A stretch of DNA of 64,000 bases from UBA1413 sp037447215 (GCA_037447215.1 JBBIHB010000017.1:3444-67443); one strand, 5' to 3'. Counted from the stretch's first letter, positions 28,012 through 37,332 are shown. Translations and numbers: made by a program. Notes: generated from the sequence alone by a model not told the origin.

Positions 28012-29541
28012 ATGACAGAAAGAAAAATACGTGTCAGGTTTGCACCAAGTCCCACAGGGCCCCTTCATATGGGAGGTGTTCGGACAGCCTTGTTTAATTA
28101 TCTTTTTGCAAAACATCACGGTGGCGATTTTCTGCTCCGTATTGAAGATACCGATCAATCGCGATATGTTCCGGGAGCTGAGGAATATATTGTGGAAAGC
28201 CTAAAGTGGTGTGGTCTTATACCTGATGAAGGCCCTGGATTTGGAGGAAACTACGGCCCATACCGTCAGAGTGAACGCAAGGAGCTATATGCAGGTTATG
28301 CACAGCAACTTATTGATAATGGCTGGGCTTATTATGCCTTTGATACCCCGGAAAACCTCGACCGGCTAAGAGCAGAAGCCGAAACCGATGGACAGGTTTT
28401 TTCCTACAGCCAGCACACCCGCATGTCGCTCTGTAATTCATTATCGTTAAGCGTCGCTGAAGTCGAAGCACGATTAAAAAATGGAGATACCTATGCTATC
28501 CGTTTCAAAATGCCAGAAGCCCTTGAAGTTACCGAAGAGGATATGATACGTGGAAGTGTAACCTTTAACACCCGTGAACTGGACGATAAAGTATTGTTTA
28601 AGTCGGATGGGATGCCAACTTACCACCTTGCCAATGTTGTGGACGACCACTTGATGGAGATCAGCCACGTAATCCGCGGCGAAGAGTGGCTGCCATCCAT
28701 GCCTTTGCATATTCTGCTCTACCGGGCTTTTGGATGGGAAAAATCCAAACCCCGGTTTGCCCACTTACCTCTGATTCTGAAACCTCAGGGGAAAGGCAAA
28801 TTGAGCAAACGAGATGGTGATAAACTTGGTTTTCCTGTTTTTCCGTTGCAATGGAAAGACCCAGAAACAGGTGAAACATCAAGGGGTTATCGCGAAGATG
28901 GATATTTTTCCGAGGCCTTCCTCAATATACTTGCCTTACTTGGATGGAATCCTGGCACAGAACAGGAAATCTTTTCATTATCAGAATTATCCGAAATTTT
29001 TAGTTTAGAAAGGGTGGTTAAATCGGGTTCACGTTTTGACCCCGAAAAAGCACGTTGGTTCAACCGGAGCTATTTGCAAATGAAACCGGCTGCTGAAGTG
29101 GCATTATTGTTCCGTCCGGTTTTATCTGAGAAAGGCATTGATTTGCCTGATTTTAAAATTGTTTCCATAATTGAAGAAATAAAAGACCGGTGCGATTTTG
29201 TGGCCGATATCTGGGAACATGGTTATTATTTCTTTGAAGCTCCAACAGAGTACGATGAAAAAACCATTGCAAAAAGGTGGAAAACCGAAACCCCTGAGCA
29301 GATGGACGCAATTGCCGATCTTTTTGGAACCATTGAAACATGGGAAGCTTTAAGCATCAAGGATCATTTTTCAACATATATGAACCATAAAGGTTGGAAT
29401 TTTGGTATGGTGATGAATCCTCTCCGGCTTTGCTTGGTGGGTGGAAACATGGGGCCTGATTTGTTCCGGATATGCGAACTTTTGGGTAAAGACGAAACCA
29501 TCAACAGGATACGAAAAGCAATTGAAAGGAAAAAGGTCTGA
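28012..29541 (+). CDS. gltX: Glutamyl-tRNA synthetase
   Basis: GltX charges tRNA-Glu (in some organisms also tRNA-Gln) with glutamate. The class I signatures are FAPSPTGPLHMGGVRTALFN (HIGH-type) and GKLSKRDGDKLGFP (KMSKS-type), with LRIEDTDQSRY and VIRGEEWLPSMPLH in between. The anticodon-binding helical domain fills the C-terminal 170 residues. The product is 509 residues from ATG 28012 (MTERKIRVRFAPS). The frame stays open back to 27922, but those 30 residues lack homology and contain the promoter. A GatCAB system is not seen in the window. It is followed by uvrA 50 bases downstream on the same strand. Confidence 0.97.
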   Translation: MTERKIRVRFAPSPTGPLHMGGVRTALFNYLFAKHHGGDFLLRIEDTDQSRYVPGAEEYIVESLKWCGLIPDEGPGFGGNYGPYRQSERKELYAGYAQQLIDNGWAYYAFDTPENLDRLRAEAETDGQVFSYSQHTRMSLCNSLSLSVAEVEARLKNGDTYAIRFKMPEALEVTEEDMIRGSVTFNTRELDDKVLFKSDGMPTYHLANVVDDHLMEISHVIRGEEWLPSMPLHILLYRAFGWEKSKPRFAHLPLILKPQGKGKLSKRDGDKLGFPVFPLQWKDPETGETSRGYREDGYFSEAFLNILALLGWNPGTEQEIFSLSELSEIFSLERVVKSGSRFDPEKARWFNRSYLQMKPAAEVALLFRPVLSEKGIDLPDFKIVSIIEEIKDRCDFVADIWEHGYYFFEAPTEYDEKTIAKRWKTETPEQMDAIADLFGTIETWEALSIKDHFSTYMNHKGWNFGMVMNPLRLCLVGGNMGPDLFRICELLGKDETINRIRKAIERKKV

Positions 29542-29591
29542 TAATACGCTTTGATATTGTTTCTTCTTTGAATTTATTAACATGAATTAGT

Positions 29592-32474
29592 ATGAAGGAT
29601 TTTCATATTGATATACTCGAAATTGATCATGATATTGATTTTGAAGAAGATAATAAGGTTGTGGTACAGGGTGCAAGGGTACACAACCTGCAAAATATAG
29701 ATGTTGAAATCCCCCGGAATAAACTTACAGTAATTACCGGATTAAGCGGAAGCGGGAAATCCTCCCTGGCTTTCGATACCATTTATGCCGAAGGACAACG
29801 TCGTTATATTGAAACTTTTTCGGCCTATGCCCGCTCTTTTCTTGGTAATATGGAGCGTCCTGACGTGGATAAAATAACCGGCTTGAGCCCCGTAATTTCG
29901 ATAGAACAAAAAGTTACCAGCCGCAATCCTCGTTCCACCGTTGGTACGATAACCGAAATTTATGATTTTCTCCGGCTTTTATATGCAAGGGCTGCTGAAG
30001 CATTTTCATATAATACGGGCGAAAAAATGGTCAAATACACCGAAGAGAAAATCCTCCAATTGATAAAGGAGAAATTTTCAGGACGGAAAATCCATATTTT
30101 GGCACCGCAGGTCAGAGGAAGGAAAGGCCACTACAGGGAATTGTTCGAACAAATGCGCCGCAAAGGGTTCCTTTATGCAAGGGTCGATGGCGAAATAATA
30201 GAACTCACCCATGGGTTCAAGGTTGACAGGTACAAAAACCATTTTATCGAAATGATGATTGATAAACTGGTTGTGGATGAAGCCTCTGACAAAAGATTGA
30301 AAGATAGCGTCCACACCGCTATGGTTCAGGGCCATGGTATAACTATGATACTCGATCATGAATCGGGAGAGGTTAAATATTACAGCAGGCAACTGATGTG
30401 TCCTACTTCAGGGATTTCTTATGCCGAGCCTGCCCCGCACAATTTCTCGTTTAATTCTCCTCAAGGTGCATGCCCAAAGTGTAACGGACTTGGACGTATA
30501 GCAGAGATCGACCTTGATAAAATTATACCCGATCGGAGCCTGTGCATTGCTAAAGGAGGAATAGCGCCACTTGGGCCACAGAAAAATTCATTGATTTGGT
30601 GGCAAATTGAAGCTTTGGGCGAAAAATACGACTTCGACCTGAAAACACCTTTAAGTGATATACCCGACGAAGGATTAGATGCTGTATTGTATGGAACAAC
30701 AGAACGGATACAGCTGAAGAATACACCATTGGGTGCAAGCCTGAATTATCTGATGACTTACGAAGGATTGGTAAAATACATAGAAAGTCAGCGTGAGGAT
30801 AATCCGGCGAAGAAAGCACAAAAATGGGCCAACCAATTTGTAAAAACAATAGCCTGTCCTGAATGTAATGGGATGCGGCTTAAAAGGGAAGCCCTCTGGT
30901 TTAAAATCGACGATAAAAATATAGCCGAACTGTCGCATATGGACCTGGCCGAACTATACAAATGGTTCGAAACACTTGATGATCGGATCAGCGGGCGGCA
31001 ACAAAAGATAGCCCGGGAGGTAATTAAGGAAATCCGTGACCGGCTTGGCTTTATGCTCAATGTTGGATTGGATTACCTTGCCCTCGACAGGCCGACAAGT
31101 AGTTTATCGGGTGGCGAATCACAACGGATCAGACTGGCAACACAGATTGGTTCACAACTGGTTAACGTTTTGTATATCCTCGATGAGCCAAGCATCGGGC
31201 TTCACCATCGCGACAACCTAAGACTGATTCATGCCCTGGAACAACTTCGCAATACGGGGAATACCGTAATTGTGGTGGAACATGATAAGGAGATGATGCT
31301 GCATGCCGATTACCTGGTCGATATGGGACCTTATGCCGGAAGGCATGGCGGCGAGGTAGTAGCTGCCGGAATACCCTCAGAAGTGATGAACCGTTATACT
31401 TTAACGGCCGACTACCTGGCCGGGCGAAGGGCAATTGATGTCCCTAAGGTCCGACGATCAGGGAATGGTAAATGGCTGAGGTTAACCGGTTGTAAAGGAA
31501 ACAATCTGAAAGGGGTTACACTTGAAATACCATTGGGCAAATTGGTTTGTGTGACCGGTGTTTCAGGAAGCGGTAAATCAACCCTGATCAATGAAACGCT
31601 TCAGCCTTTGCTGAGTCAGCATTTCTATAATTCGGTAGCCGATCCGCTTCCATACGAAAAAGTGGAAGGTTTAGGGCATATCGATAAGGTGGTAGAGGTT
31701 GATCAGTCGCCAATCGGGCGAACCCCTCGTTCTAATCCTGTAACCTATACCGGTGTATTTTCAGATATCCGAACCTTATTCACCCAACTGCCCGAATCAA
31801 AAATCAGGGGGTACCAACCCGGCAGGTTTTCGTTTAATGTTAAGGGCGGACGATGTGAGGAATGTCAGGGAGCCGGAATGAAGGTCATTGAAATGAACTT
31901 TCTGCCCGATGTATATGTGCATTGTGATAATTGTAACGGCAAACGTTATAACCGCGAAACACTTGAAGTACGGTACAAAGGAAAATCCATATCTGATGTT
32001 CTTGATATGACCATTAACCAGGGAGTCGAATTTTTTGAAAGTATTCCATCTATCTCTCAAAAACTTAAAACATTACAGGAAGTAGGTTTAGGGTATATAA
32101 CCCTTGGTCAGTCATCGACAACCCTTTCGGGAGGTGAGTCTCAACGCCTAAAACTATCAGCCGAATTGTCGAAACGAGACACGGGAAAAACCCTTTATAT
32201 TCTTGATGAACCAACTACAGGACTCCATTTTGAAGATATCAGGGTATTGCTCGAAGCAATTAACAAGCTGGTTGACAAAGGAAATACAGTGGTAGTAATC
32301 GAACATAACCTCGACGTGATAAAATCAGCCGACCATATAATCGATCTTGGGCCCGAAGGAGGTAGGGAGGGAGGTCAGATACTCTGCACCGGAACCCCTG
32401 AAGAAATTGCCTGTGCCAAAGGTTCTTACACAGCTGTTTTTCTGAAAGAAGAGTTGAATTTGGATATGGTTTAA
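29592..32474 (+). CDS. uvrA: UvrABC excinuclease subunit UvrA
   Basis: UvrA is the damage-recognition ATPase of nucleotide excision repair. The 960-residue protein has two ABC modules. The first carries GLSGSGKSSLAFDT and LSGGESQRIRLATQ with YILDEPSIGLHHRD; the second carries GVSGSGKSTLINET and LSGGESQRLKLSAE with YILDEPTTGLHFED. Zinc modules are visible at CPKCNGLGR, CPECNGMRL and CEECQGAG with CDNCNGKRY. Length matches the family (about 940-960). It has a 20-residue acidic extension (MKDFHIDILEIDHDIDFEED) before the usual start VVQGARVHNLQNI. No nearby ATG fits better, so ATG 29592 is kept. Confidence 0.97.
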   Translation: MKDFHIDILEIDHDIDFEEDNKVVVQGARVHNLQNIDVEIPRNKLTVITGLSGSGKSSLAFDTIYAEGQRRYIETFSAYARSFLGNMERPDVDKITGLSPVISIEQKVTSRNPRSTVGTITEIYDFLRLLYARAAEAFSYNTGEKMVKYTEEKILQLIKEKFSGRKIHILAPQVRGRKGHYRELFEQMRRKGFLYARVDGEIIELTHGFKVDRYKNHFIEMMIDKLVVDEASDKRLKDSVHTAMVQGHGITMILDHESGEVKYYSRQLMCPTSGISYAEPAPHNFSFNSPQGACPKCNGLGRIAEIDLDKIIPDRSLCIAKGGIAPLGPQKNSLIWWQIEALGEKYDFDLKTPLSDIPDEGLDAVLYGTTERIQLKNTPLGASLNYLMTYEGLVKYIESQREDNPAKKAQKWANQFVKTIACPECNGMRLKREALWFKIDDKNIAELSHMDLAELYKWFETLDDRISGRQQKIAREVIKEIRDRLGFMLNVGLDYLALDRPTSSLSGGESQRIRLATQIGSQLVNVLYILDEPSIGLHHRDNLRLIHALEQLRNTGNTVIVVEHDKEMMLHADYLVDMGPYAGRHGGEVVAAGIPSEVMNRYTLTADYLAGRRAIDVPKVRRSGNGKWLRLTGCKGNNLKGVTLEIPLGKLVCVTGVSGSGKSTLINETLQPLLSQHFYNSVADPLPYEKVEGLGHIDKVVEVDQSPIGRTPRSNPVTYTGVFSDIRTLFTQLPESKIRGYQPGRFSFNVKGGRCEECQGAGMKVIEMNFLPDVYVHCDNCNGKRYNRETLEVRYKGKSISDVLDMTINQGVEFFESIPSISQKLKTLQEVGLGYITLGQSSTTLSGGESQRLKLSAELSKRDTGKTLYILDEPTTGLHFEDIRVLLEAINKLVDKGNTVVVIEHNLDVIKSADHIIDLGPEGGREGGQILCTGTPEEIACAKGSYTAVFLKEELNLDMV

Positions 32475-32525
32475 TTCTATAATTGGTGATCTTATAGGTT
32501 TTTAAAAATACATATTATCAGATAT

Positions 32526-34190
32526 ATGAAACAGGTTGAAATATTTTGCAGAAACACCGGGAAAAAATGCTCATATCCATTAGGAATTACCCTTGCTGAA
32601 ATTGCCAAAGACCAGGATGTCAAGCTGAGAACACATGTTTGCGGGGCATTGGTAAATAATAAATTGAAAGAACTTTCCTTTACAGTAATCAAGTCAAAGA
32701 CCATCGAATTTGTGGATATGATCCATCCGGATGGCCGAAGGATGTACATACGGTCGTTACTGTTTATTTTTTATGCAGCCGTTTATGAACTCTATCCTGA
32801 AGCAAATATGAGTGTTGAGCATGGCATTTCAAACGGTTATTATTCCGAAATGAGAGGATTGGGCAAAGATTTGACCAACGACGATATTTTTGCCATTGAG
32901 CAGGCCATGAAAGAAATCATAACGAGGAATTATAATTTCGAAAAATTGGGACTTCCTACTGAACAGGCAGTGACCCTGCTCCGGCAACAAGGCCTTAGCG
33001 GGAAAGCCCTTCTATTCGAACAGCAGGGAACACTATATACCTATCTTTATCGAATGAACGGTCTTGTAAACTATTTTTATGGGCACTTGCTTCCTTCAAC
33101 GGGCTACATTTCTAAATTCGGATTGGAATTGTATTATCAGGGGTTGTTGCTAAGGGTGCCGCATCCCGAAGATTATAAAACACTACAGGACTCATTAAGG
33201 CAGGATAAACTTTTCAGTGTATATCAGGAGCATAAAGACTGGGCTGAAATTTTGCAGGTTGCAACCATTGCCGAGTTAAATAGTTTCACTTTAAGCGGCA
33301 AAGGAGGTGATATTATAAAAATTTCAGAAGCATTACATGAAAAAAAGGTTGCCGAAATAGCCAACCAGATCAGTCAGAGGCGTAATGAAGTAAGAATTGT
33401 TCTGGTTGCCGGCCCATCTTCCTCAGGAAAGACCACATTCAGTAAAAGGCTTGGGGTTCAGCTTGCCGTTAATGGTTTATGGCCACATCAGATTTCGCTC
33501 GACGATTATTTTGTTGATCGCGAGCATACGCCTAGGGACGAAAACGGTGAATACGATTTTGAAGCTCTCGAAGCCATCGACATTGAATACTTCAATCATC
33601 AATTGGCCCAGCTTTTAAGCGGTGCCGAAGTTGAAATCCCAAAATTTAATTTCAAAACGGGAGAACGTTATTTTGATGGGCATACTTTACAAATCAAACC
33701 GGGAAATATTCTCATAATTGAAGGGATTCATGGATTGAACCCCGGGCTTCTTCCCCATATTGAGTCAAAACACACATATAAGATTTTCCTTTCAGCATTA
33801 ACACAAGTATCAGTCGATGAACATACTCATATTTCCACTTCCGACACTCGTTTAATCAGGCGTATGATACGTGATAGCAAGTACCGGGGTTATACCGCCA
33901 CCGAGACTATTAAGCGCTGGCCTTTGGTGAGAAAAGGAGAGGAGAGAAATATTTTTCCATACCAGGAAAATGCCGATGCAATGTTTAATTCGGCCACACT
34001 TTACGAATTGGCAGTATTGAAAAAATATGCTGAACCGCTTTTGCAATCTGTACCCGAAAACCGTGAAGAATATTCTGAATCAACACGGCTTCTAAAATTC
34101 CTTTCATATTTTAAACCTATGGACGACAGCGAAATACCGCCAACATCGTTGTTACGTGAGTTTTTAGGGGGGAGTAGTTTTAAGTATTGA
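32526..34190 (+). CDS. TGS-domain nucleoside (uridine) kinase-like protein
   Basis: The 554-residue protein has a TGS domain at about 1-65, then a ThrRS-like second additional domain (VEHGISNGYYSEM), then a phosphoribulokinase/uridine-kinase P-loop domain from about residue 285. The Walker A is GPSSSGKTTFSKRL; ISLDDYFVDREHTP and ILIIEGIHGLNPGLLP follow, with the LID-like DTRLIRRMIRDSKYRG. This three-part layout is typical of a Bacteroidota/Firmicutes family annotated as nucleoside kinase. The substrate is not proven. It lies 51 bases after uvrA on the same strand and converges with the htpX-like gene, 18 bases apart. Confidence 0.9.
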   Translation: MKQVEIFCRNTGKKCSYPLGITLAEIAKDQDVKLRTHVCGALVNNKLKELSFTVIKSKTIEFVDMIHPDGRRMYIRSLLFIFYAAVYELYPEANMSVEHGISNGYYSEMRGLGKDLTNDDIFAIEQAMKEIITRNYNFEKLGLPTEQAVTLLRQQGLSGKALLFEQQGTLYTYLYRMNGLVNYFYGHLLPSTGYISKFGLELYYQGLLLRVPHPEDYKTLQDSLRQDKLFSVYQEHKDWAEILQVATIAELNSFTLSGKGGDIIKISEALHEKKVAEIANQISQRRNEVRIVLVAGPSSSGKTTFSKRLGVQLAVNGLWPHQISLDDYFVDREHTPRDENGEYDFEALEAIDIEYFNHQLAQLLSGAEVEIPKFNFKTGERYFDGHTLQIKPGNILIIEGIHGLNPGLLPHIESKHTYKIFLSALTQVSVDEHTHISTSDTRLIRRMIRDSKYRGYTATETIKRWPLVRKGEERNIFPYQENADAMFNSATLYELAVLKKYAEPLLQSVPENREEYSESTRLLKFLSYFKPMDDSEIPPTSLLREFLGGSSFKY

Positions 34191-34208
34191 TACAGGTTGT
34201 TCTTGAAT

Positions 34209-35144
34209 TTATGTGAACTGCTCCAATATGGCAATTCTTTTCTTTATAGGGGGATGGGTTGCAAAAATACTTCCAATCGAAAATCCTGTCTTTTCATTTA
34301 GTTTAGGGTTTTCAATAAACATCTGCGCTACATCGGGATTTTTTACAGCTTCTATAAGAGGATCGCCCGATATTTTTCTAAGCGCCGAAGCAAGAGCCCA
34401 GGGTTTGCGGGTCATTTCGGCGGCTCCGGCATCGGCAAGATATTCACGTGAACGCGAAATTCCGAACCTGAGCAGCAACGAAATGAAATATGCTACAGCC
34501 GAAAGAATAAGGATCACCAATATGACCGGTGCATTGTTCTTGTTATCGCTTCGCCTCCCGCTGAAGGCTCCGAAACGTAGTCCCCTGAAAGCAACATTTG
34601 CAATAAATGCAAAAATGCCCACGAAAATTATGGAGATGATTAATAACCGTACATCCCGGTTACGGATATGGGCAAGTTCGTGGGCAATAACGCCTTCCAG
34701 TTCTTCGTCGTTGAGTTTATTGATAATGCCCTGCGAAAGGGAAACCGTGTATGTTTTGTCGCTTATACCGCTTGCAAAGGCATTTAATGAATCGTCCCCG
34801 ATCACATTTATTTTCGGCATTTTCATGCCATTGGCAATACAAAGGTTTTCAACAAGGTTGTAAACCCTCTTATTTTCCTTTCTTTCAAGTGGCCGCGAAC
34901 CAGTTGCAGAGCTGATCATGACAGTATTGAACTTCCATGCAATCAGGAACCAAATTGCCGTAGCAGCTATTACATAAGGTGCAACCTTTTTAAACTCTTC
35001 TTCGGGGGTGGTGTAAGCCTGGTGGGTTGTAAAAAGGAAAAACAGATACACCATTATAAGTAATAGTGCAGGAAATGCAATCAACAGCAACAATGAGTTA
35101 CGGTTGTTTTTGCTTATCTGTTTCTGAATTCCTAAATAGGCCAC
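34209..35144 (-). CDS. M48 family membrane metallopeptidase, HtpX-like
   Basis: The 311-residue integral membrane protein has hydrophobic segments at about 17-35, 53-70, 165-185 and 200-225. The zinc motif HELAH occurs in EGVIAHELAHIRNRDVR, and the third ligand is in SREYLADAGAAEMTR. HtpX-type proteases degrade misfolded membrane proteins with the active site facing the cytoplasm. The start is GTG at 35144 (MAYLGIQKQIS). No better ATG exists before the first membrane segment. It lies 3 bases after lemA, an arrangement that is very common across bacteria and implies cotranscription. Called M48/HtpX-like rather than HtpX because the N-terminal part is longer and divergent. Confidence 0.9.
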   Translation of the reverse strand: MAYLGIQKQISKNNRNSLLLLIAFPALLLIMVYLFFLFTTHQAYTTPEEEFKKVAPYVIAATAIWFLIAWKFNTVMISSATGSRPLERKENKRVYNLVENLCIANGMKMPKINVIGDDSLNAFASGISDKTYTVSLSQGIINKLNDEELEGVIAHELAHIRNRDVRLLIISIIFVGIFAFIANVAFRGLRFGAFSGRRSDNKNNAPVILVILILSAVAYFISLLLRFGISRSREYLADAGAAEMTRKPWALASALRKISGDPLIEAVKNPDVAQMFIENPKLNEKTGFSIGSIFATHPPIKKRIAILEQFT

Positions 35145-35147
35145 TTT

Positions 35148-35705
35148 TTAGAAACTGATTTTCGGGGGTTTATTCAATTCAGTTCTTTCGGTACCTAAGT
35201 CAAACAAAACCTCCCGTTTGAAGCCGAATGCCCCTGCAATAACATTTGCGGGGAATGTTTCAATCCCGTTGTTGTATTCAGTGGTTGCAGCATTGAAGTA
35301 ACGTCGTGCGGCAGCCAGTTTATTTTCGATATCGCTCATTTCTTCCTGCAGTTGCATAAAATTCTGGTTGGCTTTTAAGTCGGGATATGCTTCAACCTGA
35401 ATTTTCAACCCCTGTAGGGCGCTGGTAAGCTTTCCTTCGGCAGCAATTTTATCGTCGATTGTAGTAGCTCCCATTGCTGCTGTCCGCGCTTCAGTTATGG
35501 CGGTCAGAAGCTCCCTTTCGTGTTTCGCATATCCTTTTACTACTTCAACCAATTGGGGAATAAGGTCATGCCTCTGTTTAAGCTGGACATCGATGTCGGC
35601 AAAGGCAGTCTGCCGTTGGTTTCTGAGCTTTACAACCCGGTTATAAATACCGATTGCCCAAAAGACACTCAGAACTATTGCTCCTATTATTATCCATGCA
35701 ATCAT
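35148..35705 (-). CDS. lemA: LemA family protein
   Basis: The 185-residue protein has one N-terminal membrane segment (MIAWIIIGAIVLSVFWAIGI) and a long helical body. LemA-family marks are YNRVVKLRNQRQTAFADIDV, LKQRHDLIPQLVEVVKGYAK, HERELLTAITEARTAAM, and the C-terminal RRYFNAATTEYNNGIETFP with NVIAGAFGFK. The molecular role is unclear; in many bacteria it is encoded with an M48 protease, as here (3-base gap). Length is typical. Two tandem -7-like boxes lie 33-50 bases upstream. Confidence 0.93.
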   Translation of the reverse strand: MIAWIIIGAIVLSVFWAIGIYNRVVKLRNQRQTAFADIDVQLKQRHDLIPQLVEVVKGYAKHERELLTAITEARTAAMGATTIDDKIAAEGKLTSALQGLKIQVEAYPDLKANQNFMQLQEEMSDIENKLAAARRYFNAATTEYNNGIETFPANVIAGAFGFKREVLFDLGTERTELNKPPKISF

Positions 35706-35737
35706 GGCGTAATGATTTATATGTTATTGTTAATATG

Positions 35738-35755
35738 CAAATATATGCAAATATA
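35738..35755 (-). promoter_or_regulatory. Tandem -7 boxes upstream of lemA-htpX
   Basis: On the minus strand TATATTTG occurs twice, at 35748-35755 and 35738-35745, inside a 10-bp tandem duplication. Both match TAnnTTTG. No TTG is found at a suitable upstream distance for either, so they may give two weak starts or act with another factor. Confidence 0.45.
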
Positions 35756-35780
35756 TCCAGAATGATTTGAAATACTTATA

Positions 35781-35813
35781 AAAAGAGGCTGTCTGGCAAA
35801 AACAGCCTCTTTT
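35781..35813 (-). terminator. Terminator after the peroxiredoxin gene
   Basis: A 12-bp stem (AAAAGAGGCTGT with ACAGCCTCTTTT) around a 9-base loop, followed by T-rich sequence on both strands. It is 15 bases beyond the peroxiredoxin stop. Because lemA begins on the far side, the minus strand is the relevant one. Confidence 0.85.
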
Positions 35814-35827
35814 TATTAATAAGCAGG

Positions 35828-36541
35828 TCAACCTGTTTTTTTTATAATAGCTTCCATCACCTTCTCTTTAGGTAATTTTTTTGTGCAGAAGAACCAGTCT
35901 TTGCACTCAAGCCCTTCTTCTTTTCCTTCCATACGGTCTTTTGCAGTGTTGCAACTACCGGCAGGGGAGATGATTACATCATCGCCCGGACGCCAGTCGG
36001 CAGGCGTTGCAATGCCAAAAGCGTCGGCAGTCTGTAATCCCTGAAGTACGCGAAGCAACTCGTCGAAATTGCGGCCAAGGCTTAACGGGTAATAAATAAT
36101 AGCCCTGATGATGCCTTTCGGGTCGATGAAGAATACTGCACGGACAGCTTTTGTATTGCTTTCACCTGGCATCATCATGCCATATTTCTTAGCGACATTC
36201 ATTGTAATGTCTTCAATAAGGGGGAAAGTAACTTCAATATCTTTCATTCCCTTGAATTCAATCTTTTCTTTAATGGTACGCAACCAGGCAATATGGCTGT
36301 ATAAGCCATCCACCGAAAGGCCCACCAACTGGCAGTTAAGTTCTTTGAACTTATCTTCCAGGTAGGCAAAAGTCATGAATTCAGATGTACATACTGGGGT
36401 AAAATCGGCCGGGTGGCTGAAAAGTATTGCCCATTTACCGGCATAATCGGCTGGGAAATTGATTTCGCCCTGTGTGGTAACTGCCTTAAATTCAGGGGCT
36501 TTTTCGCCAATGCGAGGCATTGCAGATAATTGTTCATCCAT
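35828..36541 (-). CDS. Peroxiredoxin (Prx6/archaeal-type thioredoxin peroxidase)
   Basis: The 237-residue protein reduces hydrogen and alkyl peroxides. The peroxidatic Cys51 lies in the canonical SHPADFTPVCTSEF, and the C-terminal extension with CNTAKDRMEGKEEGLECKDWF carries two or more further cysteines that could resolve it, as in archaeal-type Prx. RAIIYYPLSLGRNFDELLR and TPADWRPGDDVI are family marks. Length and C-terminal arm distinguish it from AhpC (about 190 residues). Cytoplasmic, ATG start. Neighbours are a decayed ferritin-like fragment, a Fur-like regulator and superoxide dismutase, so control by the Fur/PerR-like protein is plausible. Confidence 0.93.
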   Translation of the reverse strand: MDEQLSAMPRIGEKAPEFKAVTTQGEINFPADYAGKWAILFSHPADFTPVCTSEFMTFAYLEDKFKELNCQLVGLSVDGLYSHIAWLRTIKEKIEFKGMKDIEVTFPLIEDITMNVAKKYGMMMPGESNTKAVRAVFFIDPKGIIRAIIYYPLSLGRNFDELLRVLQGLQTADAFGIATPADWRPGDDVIISPAGSCNTAKDRMEGKEEGLECKDWFFCTKKLPKEKVMEAIIKKTG

Positions 36542-36618
36542 AATGAGAAAACTTTTAATAATTAATAACTAGTTGAATTTGAGTATTTGTTCGGAAACCA
36601 TTTGGACGGATGCATATT

Positions 36619-36837
36619 TTAGCTTCTATCAATCGACTGAAGGGCAAGGTAATTGTCACGAAATTTTTTCAGGTTTTCTATTTTAATATCGTATTGGTCA
36701 AAATGATTTTCTTTATCTACAACCAAAGTATCGAAAAGCATTTTTGATACTGAATCGGCGTTTTATGCGCACTCAATAGTCCAATGGTTATGATCATCCG
36801 TTCTTTTAATTTCCATTTCCAAAGCCATTTTCAGCAT
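36619..36837 (-). pseudogene. Decayed C-terminal half of a bacterioferritin-type protein
   Basis: Between fur and the peroxiredoxin gene the minus strand reads MLKMALEMEIKRTDDHNHWT-IECA, then a TAA stop, then in the same frame NADSVSKMLFDTLVVDKENH, FDQYDIKIENLKKF and NYLALQSIDRS before TAG/TAA. The pattern (helix with E at the start, then a second helix with D/E-ExxH and a closing NYLAxQSI) matches the last two helices of small bacterioferritins of anaerobes, which are about 150-170 residues long. The N-terminal half with the first two iron-binding helices is absent and one nonsense codon interrupts what remains. It follows the fur stop directly (frame is even the same). Homology is by eye; a search would settle it. 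Confidence 0.6.
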
Positions 36838-36855
36838 TTCATTAGTGTTAAATTC

Positions 36856-37269
36856 CTATTTTTCAAATTTCCCTATTATCTGAACAGATACATCTTCAAT
36901 GGTGAAATTTGGGATTTTTCTTTTTCTGATAAATTCAGAAATGAATTGATTGATTTCTTCGTCATAATAGTCTTCAATTCTTTTGGAGTCAGCACTGTAG
37001 AGGTGATAATGACGGTGTTTCACACCATCGTACCGCATAACGTCACCATTGGTTTTCATCCGGGTTATAATTCCTTTTTCAGCAAAAGTATCGAGTGTAT
37101 TATATACGGTTCCAATAGCTATATTGGGATATTTCTTTTTTATATAATCGATAATGTTTTCTGCATTGGGATGATTGCTCATTTTTGTAATGGCTTCATA
37201 AACAGCAATTCTTTGGGGGGTAACCTTTAAACCGTTTTCGTTCAGAATCTGTCGGATATTTTTTATCAT
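36856..37269 (-). CDS. Fur family regulator, PerR-like, without cysteines
   Basis: The 137-residue protein has the Fur winged helix (GLKVTPQRIAVYEAITKMSN, IAIGTVYNTLDTFAEKGIIT) and a C-terminal dimerisation domain with the metal-site region MRYDGVKHRHYHLYS. It has no cysteine at all, so the CxxC structural zinc sites of classical Fur and PerR are missing. The His-rich HRHYHL and ENIIDYI/EDYYDEE acidic residues could still form a regulatory site. Position between peroxiredoxin/ferritin remnants and sod suggests a peroxide or iron sensor; PerR-like is inference. ATG 37269 is supported by a promoter about 33 bases upstream. Confidence 0.9.
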   Translation of the reverse strand: MIKNIRQILNENGLKVTPQRIAVYEAITKMSNHPNAENIIDYIKKKYPNIAIGTVYNTLDTFAEKGIITRMKTNGDVMRYDGVKHRHYHLYSADSKRIEDYYDEEINQFISEFIRKRKIPNFTIEDVSVQIIGKFEK

Positions 37270-37301
37270 ATTATTAAATTAGAATTATTCTTATATAAGA
37301 T

Positions 37302-37332
37302 CAAAGGTACTATGTTTTTTACAGGAATCAAA
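37302..37332 (-). promoter_or_regulatory. Promoter of the Fur-like gene
   Basis: Minus strand TTTG (37329-37332), 19-base spacer, TACCTTTG (37302-37309): a full match to the Bacteroidetes consensus. Predicted start of RNA near 37295, leader about 25 bases. The AT-rich stretch between the box and the ATG would be the natural place for an autoregulatory Fur box; none is obvious to the eye. Confidence 0.75.
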
